Assembly: GCA_947475245.1 (NCBI GenBank)
Contig: CANJLW010000002.1
Location: 62,001 to 126,000 of the forward strand
Length of the DNA stretch: 64,000 nt
Origin: Acetobacteraceae bacterium
GTDB taxonomy: Bacteria; Pseudomonadota; Alphaproteobacteria; Acetobacterales; Acetobacteraceae
Direction of reading: 5' to 3'
Shown: positions 9,507-19,266 of the stretch, in pieces
Layout of the letters: the number at the start of each line of letters is the position of its first letter
How positions within the stretch are numbered: the first letter of the stretch is position 1
Notes under the pieces: generated by a model
Seen by the model: only the letters and a program-made list of their open reading frames with translations
The model's database searches: none
Told to the model about the DNA's origin: nothing
Translations under genes and position numbers: made by a program

Positions 9507-10930
9507 AGTTGCGGCAGGGCGAACATTTCGTCGGCGATCTTGCGATGCTGCCACTTGCCGTCGTTCAGGCTGCCCTTATACGCGCCACCCTCCACAACGA
9601 CCTTGCCACGCAGCACGGTCATGCTCGGCCAGGCCTCCATCTTGCGGCCTTCCCAGGGAGTGTAATCGGCCTCGTGCAATTCCGAAGCGGTGATCACGCG
9701 CTTGTCCGACGGATCGAGCACGCAGATATCGGCATCCGCGCCGGCGACCAGCGCACCCTTGCGCGGATACAGTCCCATGATCTTCGCCGCGTTGGTCGAG
9801 ACGAGATCGACGAAACGGTTCAGCGAATAGCCGCGACGGCCGACCATTTCGGTATACATCAGCGACACGCGGGGTTCGACGCCGGCATTGCCGCCGGTGG
9901 TGTCGTCGATCCGCGAGCCCTGAAGCTTTTGCGCCAGGGTGCAGCAGATTTCGTCGGTGGCGACGCAATTGATCGAACCGTCCAACGTGCCCTGCCACAG
10001 CGCCGCCTGATCTTCCGGCGACTTCAGCGACGGGTAGGTGTGGTATATCTGGCCGTTCGGCTTTTTATAATCCTCGCTGGTATACATCATGTATTGGTGC
10101 AGCGATTCGCCGTAGATCGGCACGCCGCGCATGCGGGCTTCGTGAATGGCGGAAACACCGGACGCGGCCGAAACATGCATCATGTACAGCGCGGTGCCGG
10201 GAACCTTCTCGGCCAGACGGATCACGCGCCGGAACGAAACGTCTTCCGACAGGGTGTTGTGCACCTCCGCCAGATGTTCGAACGCAGTGCGGCCCTCGCG
10301 GATCAGCTTGCCATACATGTGCATGACAATGTCGTTGTCTTCGGAGTGGATGACGCCGAGCCCCTTGTTCGCCGCCAAAACCTGGAAGATTTCCCAGATG
10401 TCGCCGAAATCGACCATCCGACCCTTGCGGCTGGGCGTGATGTCGGTGGTGAAGATTTTCACCGTCGGGAAGCCCGCCTGAATGGCCTCCCCAATCTGAC
10501 CGGGCAGGTCGAGCGGCAACGCACCTTCCACCATCAGATGCTGGGCGTAGTCGCAAGCGGTATGGCCTTTCCAGTCCAGTTCCCGCTTTTCAATGGCATC
10601 GCGCACGTTCGCGCCCTGCGATGCGCGGGTAAAGTCGATCATTGTCGTGGTGCCGCCATGCACGGCGGCTTTAGACACGACGTCGGGCGGGTCGGTCAGC
10701 CCGGCGGTGCCGTCTGGGTTGGGCAGATGCCACTTGCAATGCACGTGCGGATCGATGCCGCCGGGAATGACGATTTTGCCGGTCGCGTCGACCACGCGCG
10801 CGCCCGGCGGTATGGCAATGCTGTTCGGTGCCGCCATCGCGACGATCTTCTCGCCCGCGATCAGAATATCATACGCCCCAACGCCCTGCGGAGTCACCAC
10901 CGTGTCGCCACGGATCACCAGATCCACCAT
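9503..10930 (-). CDS. Dihydropyrimidinase / D-hydantoinase family amidohydrolase
   Basis: Start MVDLVIRGDTVVTPQGVGAYDILI; GGIDPHVHCKW metal motif; GGNAGVEPRVSLMYTE. Confidence 0.9.
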   Translation of the reverse strand: MVDLVIRGDTVVTPQGVGAYDILIAGEKIVAMAAPNSIAIPPGARVVDATGKIVIPGGIDPHVHCKWHLPNPDGTAGLTDPPDVVSKAAVHGGTTTMIDFTRASQGANVRDAIEKRELDWKGHTACDYAQHLMVEGALPLDLPGQIGEAIQAGFPTVKIFTTDITPSRKGRMVDFGDIWEIFQVLAANKGLGVIHSEDNDIVMHMYGKLIREGRTAFEHLAEVHNTLSEDVSFRRVIRLAEKVPGTALYMMHVSAASGVSAIHEARMRGVPIYGESLHQYMMYTSEDYKKPNGQIYHTYPSLKSPEDQAALWQGTLDGSINCVATDEICCTLAQKLQGSRIDDTTGGNAGVEPRVSLMYTEMVGRRGYSLNRFVDLVSTNAAKIMGLYPRKGALVAGADADICVLDPSDKRVITASELHEADYTPWEGRKMEAWPSMTVLRGKVVVEGGAYKGSLNDGKWQHRKIADEMFALPQL

Positions 10931-11272
10931 GCTTACCTCCAACCCTGACGCGGGATGTTCCCTTGTCGTCGCCGGTTCGGCAAGACCCTTAGCGCAGGTA
11001 AAGTACCGCTCCGCCGCTGAATTGTGCGGTTTCGTGCATCTCGGCCCGGGCATGACGCGCCGAGTCCAACGTCGTCGCCATCACGTCCGCCGGGGCGACG
11101 CGCGCCAGCGACAACAATGTCGCGCCGGTGACCCAAACCGCGATCCGCATGCGTCGAATGATCTCACCCATTTTTCGATCCTCCGTCCACCCGAACCCGT
11201 AGCACCGGTCGGCTTACAGAGCGGTTGCAAGTAGGCCTTGCATCGGTGGCGACGGCCCCTGAAGCTGGGGGC

Positions 11273-12376
11273 ATGGACATGCAGCACTTTGATATAGTCG
11301 TGATCGGCGCCGGCATGGCCGGGGCCACCGCCGCCGCGCAATTATCGCCCTTTCGACGTGTAGCGTTGATCGAGGCGGAGGAGGTCGCCGGCTATCATAC
11401 GACCGGTCGTTCCGCCGCGCTGTGGCTGCAAAATTACGGGCCGCACGATGTACGCGAACTCAGTCGCCTGTCGCGCCCGTTCTTTGAGTCCCCACCGCCC
11501 GGCTTCGCCTCCGTGCCGTTGATGCGTCAACGCGCGGTTCTCATGCTCGCGTCGATGTGTCAGTCCGAAGTGCTGGAGCGCACCTTGGCCGAGGGCATCG
11601 GCCTGCGTCGCCTGACCGCGGCGGCGGCCGAAGCGATGGTACCCGCGCTGCGTCCCGGCTATCTGACTGGCGCGGCGATCGAGGACGATGCCTTTGATAT
11701 GGATGTCGCCGCGATCCATCAGGGCTTTCTCGGCATGCTGCGTGCCAACGGCGGCGTGCTCGCCCTGCGCAATCGCGCAGGCGCGATTTCACGGTCCGCG
11801 GGTATGTGGGATGTGGAGACAAGCGCGGGCATGGTTTTCCGCGCCCCGATCGTGGTGAACGCCGCCGGCGCCTGGGGCGATGAGGTCGCCGTGCTCGCCG
11901 GAGTCACGCGCCTGGGTCTTACACCCTGTCGACGTACCGCGGCGATCATCGACCCGTCACCCTTCAATGCCGAGAATTGGCCGATGATCATCGACATCGA
12001 CGAAGGATGGTACGCGCGTCCGGAGGCACGGACCAGGCTGATGGTGTCCCCCGCCGATCAGTCACCGTCGTTCCCGCACGATATTCGCCCCGACGAACTC
12101 GACATCGCCCTTGGCATCGATCGCATGCAGCAGGCGCTGGATATTCCGGTACGACGTGTCGAACACAGTTGGGCCGGGTTAAGGACCTTCACGCCCGACG
12201 GCAGCCTGGCCTTCGGCTGGGACGCGAAGGCCGAGGGCTTTTTTTGGTCCGTGGGACAGGGCGGCTACGGCATCCAAACGGCTCCGGCCGCCGGCCGTTT
12301 GGTCGCCGATCTGGTCCTCGGGCGCGACCCCGGAGAGGCCGCGCCCATCGTGCCGATCGTCGATCCTCGACGGTAG
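11273..12376 (+). CDS. FAD-dependent oxidoreductase (DAO/DadA family)
   Basis: Rossmann FAD motif DIVVIGAGMAGATAAAQLS; C-terminal GLRTFTPDGSLAFGWDAKAEGFFWSVGQGGYGIQTAPAAG. Confidence 0.88.
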   Translation: MDMQHFDIVVIGAGMAGATAAAQLSPFRRVALIEAEEVAGYHTTGRSAALWLQNYGPHDVRELSRLSRPFFESPPPGFASVPLMRQRAVLMLASMCQSEVLERTLAEGIGLRRLTAAAAEAMVPALRPGYLTGAAIEDDAFDMDVAAIHQGFLGMLRANGGVLALRNRAGAISRSAGMWDVETSAGMVFRAPIVVNAAGAWGDEVAVLAGVTRLGLTPCRRTAAIIDPSPFNAENWPMIIDIDEGWYARPEARTRLMVSPADQSPSFPHDIRPDELDIALGIDRMQQALDIPVRRVEHSWAGLRTFTPDGSLAFGWDAKAEGFFWSVGQGGYGIQTAPAAGRLVADLVLGRDPGEAAPIVPIVDPRR

Positions 12377-12382
12377 GATGCG

Positions 12383-13975
12383 CTATTTGTCCAGCCAGAC
12401 ATCCTCCCACCGCCAGCCGTTATAGATGCTGTTCACCATCACGTCGTAGTTCTTCACATAGGAATGCCAGCAGCCGGCCTGTTGGCCGTGATAGGTGATC
12501 GGGCGCGCGACATCCTGCGCCAGTCGCCTTTCGATCTCCCACACCAACGCCTTCCGCTTGCCCTGATCGATCTCCTGCGACTGCTGGTCGATCATGCCCT
12601 GAATCTCGCGGTTGCAGTAATTCGTATAATTGCGCAACGAACCGCAGCCGAAAAATTCGTAGAATGCCTGGTCGGGATCGTCCAACGATGTACCTGTGGC
12701 GTTCATGCCGACGCTGAAGTCCTTCTTGAAGACGCGGTTGTAATAAATTGTCGTATCCGCGATATCCAGTTCCGCGTCGATGTAGATCTCCTTCAGGTGA
12801 TCCGCGAGGATCAGGGCAGGGTCCTTGAAGGTCGAAATGTCGCGCGTGAAAATCTTAACCTTCAACCGCTTATCCGGCCCAAATCCCGCCTTCCGCATCA
12901 GCGCTCGGCCCTCTTCCCGATTTTTCGCGACATCGGGGCCATAGCCGGGGAATGTTGCCAAAACGTCCGGCGGAACGCCCCATACCCCGTCGGGTGGCGG
13001 CAGCAGGACAGCGCCCGTGCCGGGAACGCCTTCGTTCATAATGTCGTTAAACGCCTTGTGGTCCAGCGTCAGCGCCAGCGCCATGCGAATGTCCGGGTTG
13101 TCGAACGGCGGCGCGTCGCGGTTCACGATCAGGTTGGAGTTGCCGATCATCCGCACCTTGCACTGCGCCGTCGGCGCCTGGGTCTGCATCTCCCGCGCCA
13201 GGGCCACGGTGGGATCGGTCGGGAATGTAACGTCGAACTTTCCCGCGACGAAGCCGAGATTGCGGGTCGCGCGGTTAGTGACGATTTTCACCTCTACCCC
13301 ATCGAGATAGGGCAGGCCGGGCTTCCAGTACTCCGCATTCCGTTCCAGCCGGATCACCTCATTCATCCGGTATTCGACGAACTTGAACGGCCCCGTGCCG
13401 ATCGGCTTTGTGCGCATCGTTCCCGACGGCACATGGCAGGGGTAAACCGGCGAATACCCGGAAGCGAGCATCGGCAGCAGCGAGGGCTGCGGCCGCTTCA
13501 AATGAAACGTGACCTCCCGATCGCCGTTGACGGTGATCTCGCGCAGATTGGCAAACCACTCCTGCCGCGGGCTTTTGCGAATTTTGCCCGGCGTCAGGCC
13601 CGAGACCATGTCCCACGTGCACTTGACGTCGGCGGAGCTGAACGGCTTGCCGTCGTGGAATTTCACTCCGTCCCGCAGCTTGAAGGTCAGCGCCAGATAA
13701 TCGGCGCTCCAGGACCAGCTCGTCGCCAGCTCCGGCACGATCGTGTCGACGCTGTTCTGCGGCTTGTGCTGATCGAAGATCACCAGATTGTTGAACAGCG
13801 ACATGAACGGCACCACAACCGAAACCGTCGCCTCCTCCTGGATGGACGGGCTGGGCGGGCTGTCGATCAATGGAAATGTCAGGATGCCGCCGCGCTTCTG
13901 CGCCAAAGTCGCGCCGGTCATCAGGAACAACATCGCAAGCGCGGATAGCGCGGCTCTCCAACCACTTCGTCTCAT
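12383..13975 (-). CDS. ABC transporter substrate-binding protein (peptide/opine family 5)
   Basis: Signal-peptide-like N-terminus; family 5 SBP features (LATSWSWSADYLALTFKLRDGVKFHDGKPFSSADVKCTWDM). Confidence 0.9.
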   Translation of the reverse strand: MRRSGWRAALSALAMLFLMTGATLAQKRGGILTFPLIDSPPSPSIQEEATVSVVVPFMSLFNNLVIFDQHKPQNSVDTIVPELATSWSWSADYLALTFKLRDGVKFHDGKPFSSADVKCTWDMVSGLTPGKIRKSPRQEWFANLREITVNGDREVTFHLKRPQPSLLPMLASGYSPVYPCHVPSGTMRTKPIGTGPFKFVEYRMNEVIRLERNAEYWKPGLPYLDGVEVKIVTNRATRNLGFVAGKFDVTFPTDPTVALAREMQTQAPTAQCKVRMIGNSNLIVNRDAPPFDNPDIRMALALTLDHKAFNDIMNEGVPGTGAVLLPPPDGVWGVPPDVLATFPGYGPDVAKNREEGRALMRKAGFGPDKRLKVKIFTRDISTFKDPALILADHLKEIYIDAELDIADTTIYYNRVFKKDFSVGMNATGTSLDDPDQAFYEFFGCGSLRNYTNYCNREIQGMIDQQSQEIDQGKRKALVWEIERRLAQDVARPITYHGQQAGCWHSYVKNYDVMVNSIYNGWRWEDVWLDK

Positions 13976-14105
13976 GGTCGTCTCTCCCTATTTCTTGCGC
14001 CGCCGGGTTGGCCCCGGTCGATCGAAGACGAAGGCTAACCGCATCGCGCGCCGACGCAAGCTTCCGCGCTTGACGTGCTGTCGGGCGAGCGCGCATGAGG
14101 GCGCT

Positions 14106-14507
14106 CGCCAGACGGCTGGACGGCCGCTGTTCGCCGAGCAATCGGTGGATGGAGGAAAGTCCGGGCTCCACGGGAATACGGTGCCGGCTAACGGCCGGCG
14201 GGGGCGACCCCAGGGAAAGTGCCACAGAAAACAAACCGCCCGCGCAAGGTCGCGTCACCCCGCGGGCAAGGGCGAAACGGTGCGGTAAAAGCGCACCGCG
14301 CCCCTGGTAACAGGGGCGGCAGGGCAAACCCCACCGGGAGCAAGACCGAATAGGGACGACAGCATTTTGGTTCGCCAAATGCGGGGACATTCTCGTCCCG
14401 TCGTCCGGGTTGGTCGCGAGAGGCGCGCCGCAAGGCGCGTCCCAGAGGAATGGTCGTCCCGTTCGGTTCGCCGAACGGACAGAACCCGGCTTACAGGCCG
14501 TCTGGCG
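14106..14507 (+). ncRNA. rnpB: RNase P RNA, bacterial class A
   Basis: Conserved cores GAGGAAAGTCCGGGCTCCA, GGTAAGGGTG-like region and ACAGAACCCGGCTTACAGGCC. P1 formed by CGCCAGACGGC (14106-14116) with GCCGTCTGGCG (14497-14507). Confidence 0.96.
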
Positions 14508-14665
14508 TCCTCATTTGTTAATACATGATCGGCGCTTGAAAGCGCCAAGAAGAACGGAACAGGAATCTCCTGTCTCGATTCCCGAGAACCCACCCACGAA
14601 CCGGTAAACCCTTGACGCAAGCCGTAAAAATGCCGCGCGAGTAGCCGCCCAAGGCGAATTCGCCT

Positions 14666-14706
14666 TTGACTCTCCAAAAATTCCCAACTAAACCCACAAA
14701 AGCCCA
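14666..14706 (+). promoter_or_regulatory. Putative dcw promoter with MraZ-binding boxes
   Basis: TTGACT (14666-14671), then three CCCA boxes at 14683, 14693 and 14703 at exact 10-bp spacing (TTCCCAACTAAACCCACAAAAGCCCA), about 130 bp upstream of mraZ. Confidence 0.7.
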
Positions 14707-14838
14707 GGCACGACACCCTCGTGCCCATGCTGCGACGGGGTCCGGCCGATATGGCGGGGCGGTCGAACCCCCTCGAAGACCACGCAATTCCCGTCATCCA
14801 TCAGCGAGGCTACCAGCGGGAAAGGCGAACAGGGTCAC

Positions 14839-15309
14839 ATGACCCATTTTCTTGGCACTCACCAGAATAAGCTGGACGCCAAGGGCCGCGTATCAATACC
14901 CGCGCCGTTTCGTCAGGGCTTGCGCGTACTCGACGGTAGCGATCCCGCCGCCGGCGTGTCGATGATTTTGCGCCCGTCCCACACGCTTCCTTGCATCGAG
15001 GCCTGGCCGACCACGCGCTTCAACGAAATGCTCGCCCGCCTCGACGACCTCGACGAATACAGCGAAGACTACCTGATCATGGCGACGTCCCTGGGGGGCG
15101 GCGCATTGCCGCATGACAGCGACAAAGAAGGCCGCATCGCCCTGGCCGACGGGCTGCGCGACCATGCCGGCATCAAGGAAAACGTCGCTTTCATGGGAAT
15201 CGGCAAGATCTTCCAGATTTGGGAGCCCGCCGCGGCCGCGAAGCGCTATGCCGACGCCAGCGCGGCGGCGGCGGCGCGGAAACTCTCCGTTCCGCGCAGG
15301 GCCGACTGA
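14839..15309 (+). CDS. mraZ: Transcriptional regulator MraZ
   Basis: [22 protein letters not shown]; first gene of the dcw cluster. Confidence 0.96.
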   Translation: MTHFLGTHQNKLDAKGRVSIPAPFRQGLRVLDGSDPAAGVSMILRPSHTLPCIEAWPTTRFNEMLARLDDLDEYSEDYLIMATSLGGGALPHDSDKEGRIALADGLRDHAGIKENVAFMGIGKIFQIWEPAAAAKRYADASAAAAARKLSVPRRAD

Positions 15310-16289
15310 TGGCCGGTCATATCCCCGTCATGCTGAATGAGATCGTCGCCGCGCTCGCGCCGCGCTCGGGCGGCGTCTACCTCGACGGCACATTCGGCGG
15401 CGGCGGCTATGCCGCGGCGATCCTGCAAGCCGCCGACTGCATTCTCTGGGCGATCGATCGGGATCCCGATGCGATCGCGCGCGGTGCCGGCCTGCAGGCA
15501 CGTTATCCCGCCCGCCTTCGACTGATCCAAGGCCAGTTCGGCGACATGACGACGCTGCTCGCCAATGCCGGCGTCGATTGTCTCGACGGCATCGTTCTCG
15601 ATCTCGGTATTTCCTCGTTTCAGATCGACGACCCCGCGCGTGGCTTTTCGTTTCGCGCCGACGGTCCGCTCGATATGCGCATGGGCCGTGACGGGACGTC
15701 GGCCGCCGATCTGGTGCGAAACCTGGATGAGCGCGATCTGGCGGACATGCTGTTCGAATTCGGCGAGGAGCGCGCATCCCGACGTATCGCCCGTGCGATC
15801 GTCGCCGCCCGTGCCCAGGCCCCGATTGAGACCACCGCGCGTCTCGCCGAAATCATCCGCTCCGTGCTGCCGCCTGACCGGTCCGGGATTGACCCTGCCA
15901 CGCGCAGCTTTCAGGCCTTGCGCATCGGTGTGAACGATGAACTGGGAGAGGTCGAACGCGCGCTGGCCCAGGCCGTCAAGCTGCTGAAGCCAGGCGGTAG
16001 ACTGGTCGTGGTGTCCTTCCATTCCCTCGAAGACCGCATGGTGAAGCGCTTCATGGGAGAGGTCGCCGGCCGTTCCCCCGGTCTGTCGCGCCACCATCCC
16101 GGCGGCCTGGTCGAACGCGCGCGACCGGAATACCGCCTGCTGAGCGTCAAAGCCGGCCGCCCCACCGAAGCCGAAATCGCCCTCAATCCTCGCTCCCGCA
16201 GTGCTCGGCTTCGCGCGTTGGAGCGCCAGTCGCCCCCGCGGTCCGTTGCCCACGACGACATTCTGTCCGACCATGAAGGAATCGCCTGA
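15309..16289 (+). CDS. rsmH: 16S rRNA (cytosine(1402)-N(4))-methyltransferase RsmH (MraW)
   Basis: [53 protein letters not shown]. Confidence 0.97.
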   Translation: MAGHIPVMLNEIVAALAPRSGGVYLDGTFGGGGYAAAILQAADCILWAIDRDPDAIARGAGLQARYPARLRLIQGQFGDMTTLLANAGVDCLDGIVLDLGISSFQIDDPARGFSFRADGPLDMRMGRDGTSAADLVRNLDERDLADMLFEFGEERASRRIARAIVAARAQAPIETTARLAEIIRSVLPPDRSGIDPATRSFQALRIGVNDELGEVERALAQAVKLLKPGGRLVVVSFHSLEDRMVKRFMGEVAGRSPGLSRHHPGGLVERARPEYRLLSVKAGRPTEAEIALNPRSRSARLRALERQSPPRSVAHDDILSDHEGIA

Positions 16290-17173
16290 TGGTCCGCCCC
16301 CTGACCTGCATTTGTTTTCTGCTGGCCGTCGGATCGGGTGCCTACCTGTATCTGACGAAGTACGAGGCGCAACTGCTCGATCGGCAGATCGAGAAGACCC
16401 TGAAGGAAACCGACGCGTTGCGCGAACAGACGCGCATGCTGCACGCGGAATGGACGCTGCTGAACGATCCGGAACGGCTACGACTGTTCGCGGATCAGTA
16501 CCTGGCGTTGCAATCCGTCGCGCCCCGGCAGTTCACCAGCATGGCCGATCTGGGCGGCCGCCTGCCCGCGATCCGGCCGCCTGAGCCGGAGCCTCTGCCG
16601 TCTCCGACCGTGCCCGGTGAGACCCCCTTCGGGCCGACCGATCTGACTCGCTTCGCGACCGCCGAACCCGCCGCAACCGTCGAGGATTTGCCGATTCCGC
16701 CACTGCCGGTGCCGCCGCCTCCGGCTTCGGTCTTTGCCTCACTGCCGATCGCGACCGCCAACGCGGCCCCTGCCCCCGCGCCGGCACCCGTCCAACCCGT
16801 CGCGGAGCGTAAGCCCCCGGTGGTGACCCAACGCCCGCCGTTGCAGGCGATGGAGGCACCGCAGGCGAGGCCGAGCGTGACGGGTGGGGATGTTCGGCCG
16901 CCGCCGCCGCCTCGCCCGATCGAACAGCGGGTCGTCGAACAGCGCTCCCCCATCCAGGCACAACCCGTCCAGGCGCAACCGGCGCCGACGCGCGCCCAGC
17001 CCGCCCCCGCGCCGGTTCATGCGGCGCCGGTCTATGCGCCACCCGTTTTGGCCAGTGCTCAGGCGCCTGCCTACGGCGGCTCTCTCCTTGGAATGTCGCA
17101 AGGCGGCGGCGTGCCCGCGCCGGTGCCGCGCCCCACGCCCGTCGGCGGTGCCAATTTCTTCGGCGCGAATTGA
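16289..17173 (+). CDS. ftsL: FtsL-like cell division protein with a long Pro/Ala/Gln-rich C-terminal extension
   Basis: Between rsmH and ftsI. Short TM helix, then a coiled-coil region with LNDPERLRLFADQYLAL, then about 200 aa of low-complexity P/A/Q sequence. Confidence 0.8.
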   Translation: MVRPLTCICFLLAVGSGAYLYLTKYEAQLLDRQIEKTLKETDALREQTRMLHAEWTLLNDPERLRLFADQYLALQSVAPRQFTSMADLGGRLPAIRPPEPEPLPSPTVPGETPFGPTDLTRFATAEPAATVEDLPIPPLPVPPPPASVFASLPIATANAAPAPAPAPVQPVAERKPPVVTQRPPLQAMEAPQARPSVTGGDVRPPPPPRPIEQRVVEQRSPIQAQPVQAQPAPTRAQPAPAPVHAAPVYAPPVLASAQAPAYGGSLLGMSQGGGVPAPVPRPTPVGGANFFGAN

Positions 17174-17180
17174 GGCGGTC

Positions 17181-19262
17181 ATGAGCCAACCTCCCGATAG
17201 CGACTTGCCGCCGGATTCACCGCCATCCGACTCGCCGCCGTTGAACGGCGGTCGCTTCGGACGTCCGGCGCAACGACGCGGCGCGGCGCGGTCCGACGCG
17301 GTGCCGCGGGTCGAGAACGTGCGCGTAACCCAGCCCGACCTCGAACGTCGCAAGGCGATGGATAAGACGCGCAATCGCCTGGTCGTCGCCGCGGCCGGCT
17401 TTACCGTGCTGTTTTTTGCCGTGCTGACAAAATTGTCGCTGGCGACGGTCATTATGCCCCGGCAGCCGCATCGGCCGGAAAAGCAGGTCGCTGCCATGGT
17501 CGCCGCTTCCGCCCCGCGCGCGTCGCTGGAAGTCAGCATCCCCGGTCAACGCGCGATGATCACCGATCGCAACGGCCAGCCGTTGGCGATCTCGCTGAAC
17601 ACCGTTTCGGTCTTTGCCGATCCGCGCCAGATCATCGATGCCGCCGACGCCGCCCATAAATTGAAGCAGGTGCTGCCGCGCCTTGACGAGAAAAAGGCGA
17701 CGGACCGGCTGATGTCCGGCAAGAAGTTTGTTTACCTGGAGCGCCAGATCACCCCGCGGGAAGAACTCGCGATCAACAATCTCGGCATCCCCGGCATCGA
17801 TTTCCGCCCCACCCAGCAGCGGCACTACCCGCTGGGACGCACCGCGGCGCAAATCCTGGGCGGCGTCGATGTCGATGAACACGGCGTCGCGGGCGTGGAA
17901 GCCTTTTTCGACAAGCGCATTCGCGAGGATAACTCCCAGCTTCGCCTCTCGCTCGATAACCGCGTGCAGGCGGTGGTGCGGGAAGAATTGCTGGCCGCGA
18001 TGCAGACCTTTCAGGCCATCGGTGCCTGCGGCATCGTCATGGACGTGAATACCGGAGAGGTGCTGGCGATGGTCAGCCTGCCGGATTACGACGCCAATCA
18101 GTTTCGCACCGCCCCCGCCGACGATCGCTTCAATCGCGCGGTGACCGGCATGTACGAACCCGGCAGCACCTTTAAATTGCAGACCGCGGCGATGGCCATC
18201 GACAACAACCTGGTCCGTATCTGGGACGAATTCGATGCGTCCCGCCCGATCACCATCGGCCGCTTCACCATCCAGGATTTCGAGGGCAAGAAGCGCTGGC
18301 TGACCTTCCCCGAAGTGCTCGCCTATTCGTCCAATCTCGGGGCCGCGCATATCGCGCAACTCGTCGGCGGCGAACGCCAGCGCAATTGGCTGCGCAACAT
18401 GGGCATGTTCAACCGCGTCGGCATCGAGTTGCCCGAAGCCGCCCGCCCGCTGGTGCAAAAGGCGGAGAACTGGAAAGACATCGCCACGATGACCGTCGGC
18501 TTCGGCCACGGCATCTCCGTTTCGCCGCTGCATGTCGTCCGCGGCACGGCGGCCATCGCCAATGGCGGCATCGTGCTGCGTCCGACGATCCTGGCGCTGC
18601 AACCGGGGCAGGCTCCGGAAGGCACCCGCGTGATGCAGCAGTCCAGTTCAGACCTGATGCGTCGTCTGATGCGCCTGATCGTGACCGATGGTTTCGGTCG
18701 TACTGCGGAGGTGCCGGGCTATTACCCCGGCGGCAAGACCGGAACGGCCGAGAAAGTCGGTGCCAAGGGCTATAAGAAGCATGCCAACGTGGCGGCTTTT
18801 GTCAGCGTCTTCCCTATGAACGCGCCACGCTATGCCGTTTATATGATGCTCGACGAGCCGCACGGGAATAAAAGCACCGGCTACTATTCCACCGCCGGTC
18901 AGGTCGCGGCGCCGTCCGCCGGTAAGGTCATCGCGCGGATCGGCCCCATGCTGGGTCTGCTCCCCGACATCCAGAACATGCCGGCGATCAATCAGTCGCT
19001 GGCCATCCCCCTGCAACCGACGCGTCCGCCGGGTTCGCGGCAGCGCGGCCCGGCGATCGCCGGCAATCAGCCGCCCGCCACGCCCGTCGGTGCCGGGCCG
19101 AAACCCGTGCTGACCGTTCCGCCCACCCCGATCGCACCCGCCGCGCCCCGTCCGGTGTCGCGCGACGTCCGCCAGACCCAGGCCGACCCCGCCGCCCCCC
19201 CGGCGATGGGCGTCCCGGTCGGTGCCCCCGTCGTCAAGACAACCTCCCTTGCGGCTCGCTGA
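17181..19262 (+). CDS. ftsI: Peptidoglycan D,D-transpeptidase FtsI (PBP3)
   Basis: YEPGSTFKLQTAAMAID (SxxK), YSSNLGAAHIA (SxN), GGKTGTAEKV (KTG). Start MSQPPDSDLPPDSPPSD. Confidence 0.96.
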   Translation: MSQPPDSDLPPDSPPSDSPPLNGGRFGRPAQRRGAARSDAVPRVENVRVTQPDLERRKAMDKTRNRLVVAAAGFTVLFFAVLTKLSLATVIMPRQPHRPEKQVAAMVAASAPRASLEVSIPGQRAMITDRNGQPLAISLNTVSVFADPRQIIDAADAAHKLKQVLPRLDEKKATDRLMSGKKFVYLERQITPREELAINNLGIPGIDFRPTQQRHYPLGRTAAQILGGVDVDEHGVAGVEAFFDKRIREDNSQLRLSLDNRVQAVVREELLAAMQTFQAIGACGIVMDVNTGEVLAMVSLPDYDANQFRTAPADDRFNRAVTGMYEPGSTFKLQTAAMAIDNNLVRIWDEFDASRPITIGRFTIQDFEGKKRWLTFPEVLAYSSNLGAAHIAQLVGGERQRNWLRNMGMFNRVGIELPEAARPLVQKAENWKDIATMTVGFGHGISVSPLHVVRGTAAIANGGIVLRPTILALQPGQAPEGTRVMQQSSSDLMRRLMRLIVTDGFGRTAEVPGYYPGGKTGTAEKVGAKGYKKHANVAAFVSVFPMNAPRYAVYMMLDEPHGNKSTGYYSTAGQVAAPSAGKVIARIGPMLGLLPDIQNMPAINQSLAIPLQPTRPPGSRQRGPAIAGNQPPATPVGAGPKPVLTVPPTPIAPAAPRPVSRDVRQTQADPAAPPAMGVPVGAPVVKTTSLAAR

Positions 19263-19266
19263 CATC

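Noticed and set aside
9509-10948. 479-aa plus-strand ORF antisense to the hydantoinase
   Set aside because: The hydantoinase has clear catalytic motifs; the antisense product is compositionally a shadow frame.
10989-11171. 60-aa minus-strand ORF upstream of the hydantoinase
   Set aside because: Possible small secreted protein (MRIAVWVTGATLLSLARVAPADV), but no RBS or homology evidence; not strong enough to list as a CDS.
12464-13948. 494-aa plus-strand ORF antisense to the ABC substrate-binding protein
   Set aside because: Shadow ORF of a clear family 5 SBP; no recognisable domains.
12383-13975. Orphan ABC substrate-binding protein as a novel receptor
   Set aside because: No permease or ATPase genes are adjacent, but orphan SBPs are common and partner genes may lie outside the window.
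16600-17100. CRISPR-like or tandem DNA repeats in the CCG/GCG-rich part of ftsL
   Set aside because: The repetitiveness is codon-level low complexity (Pro/Ala/Gln), with no regular unit or spacers.
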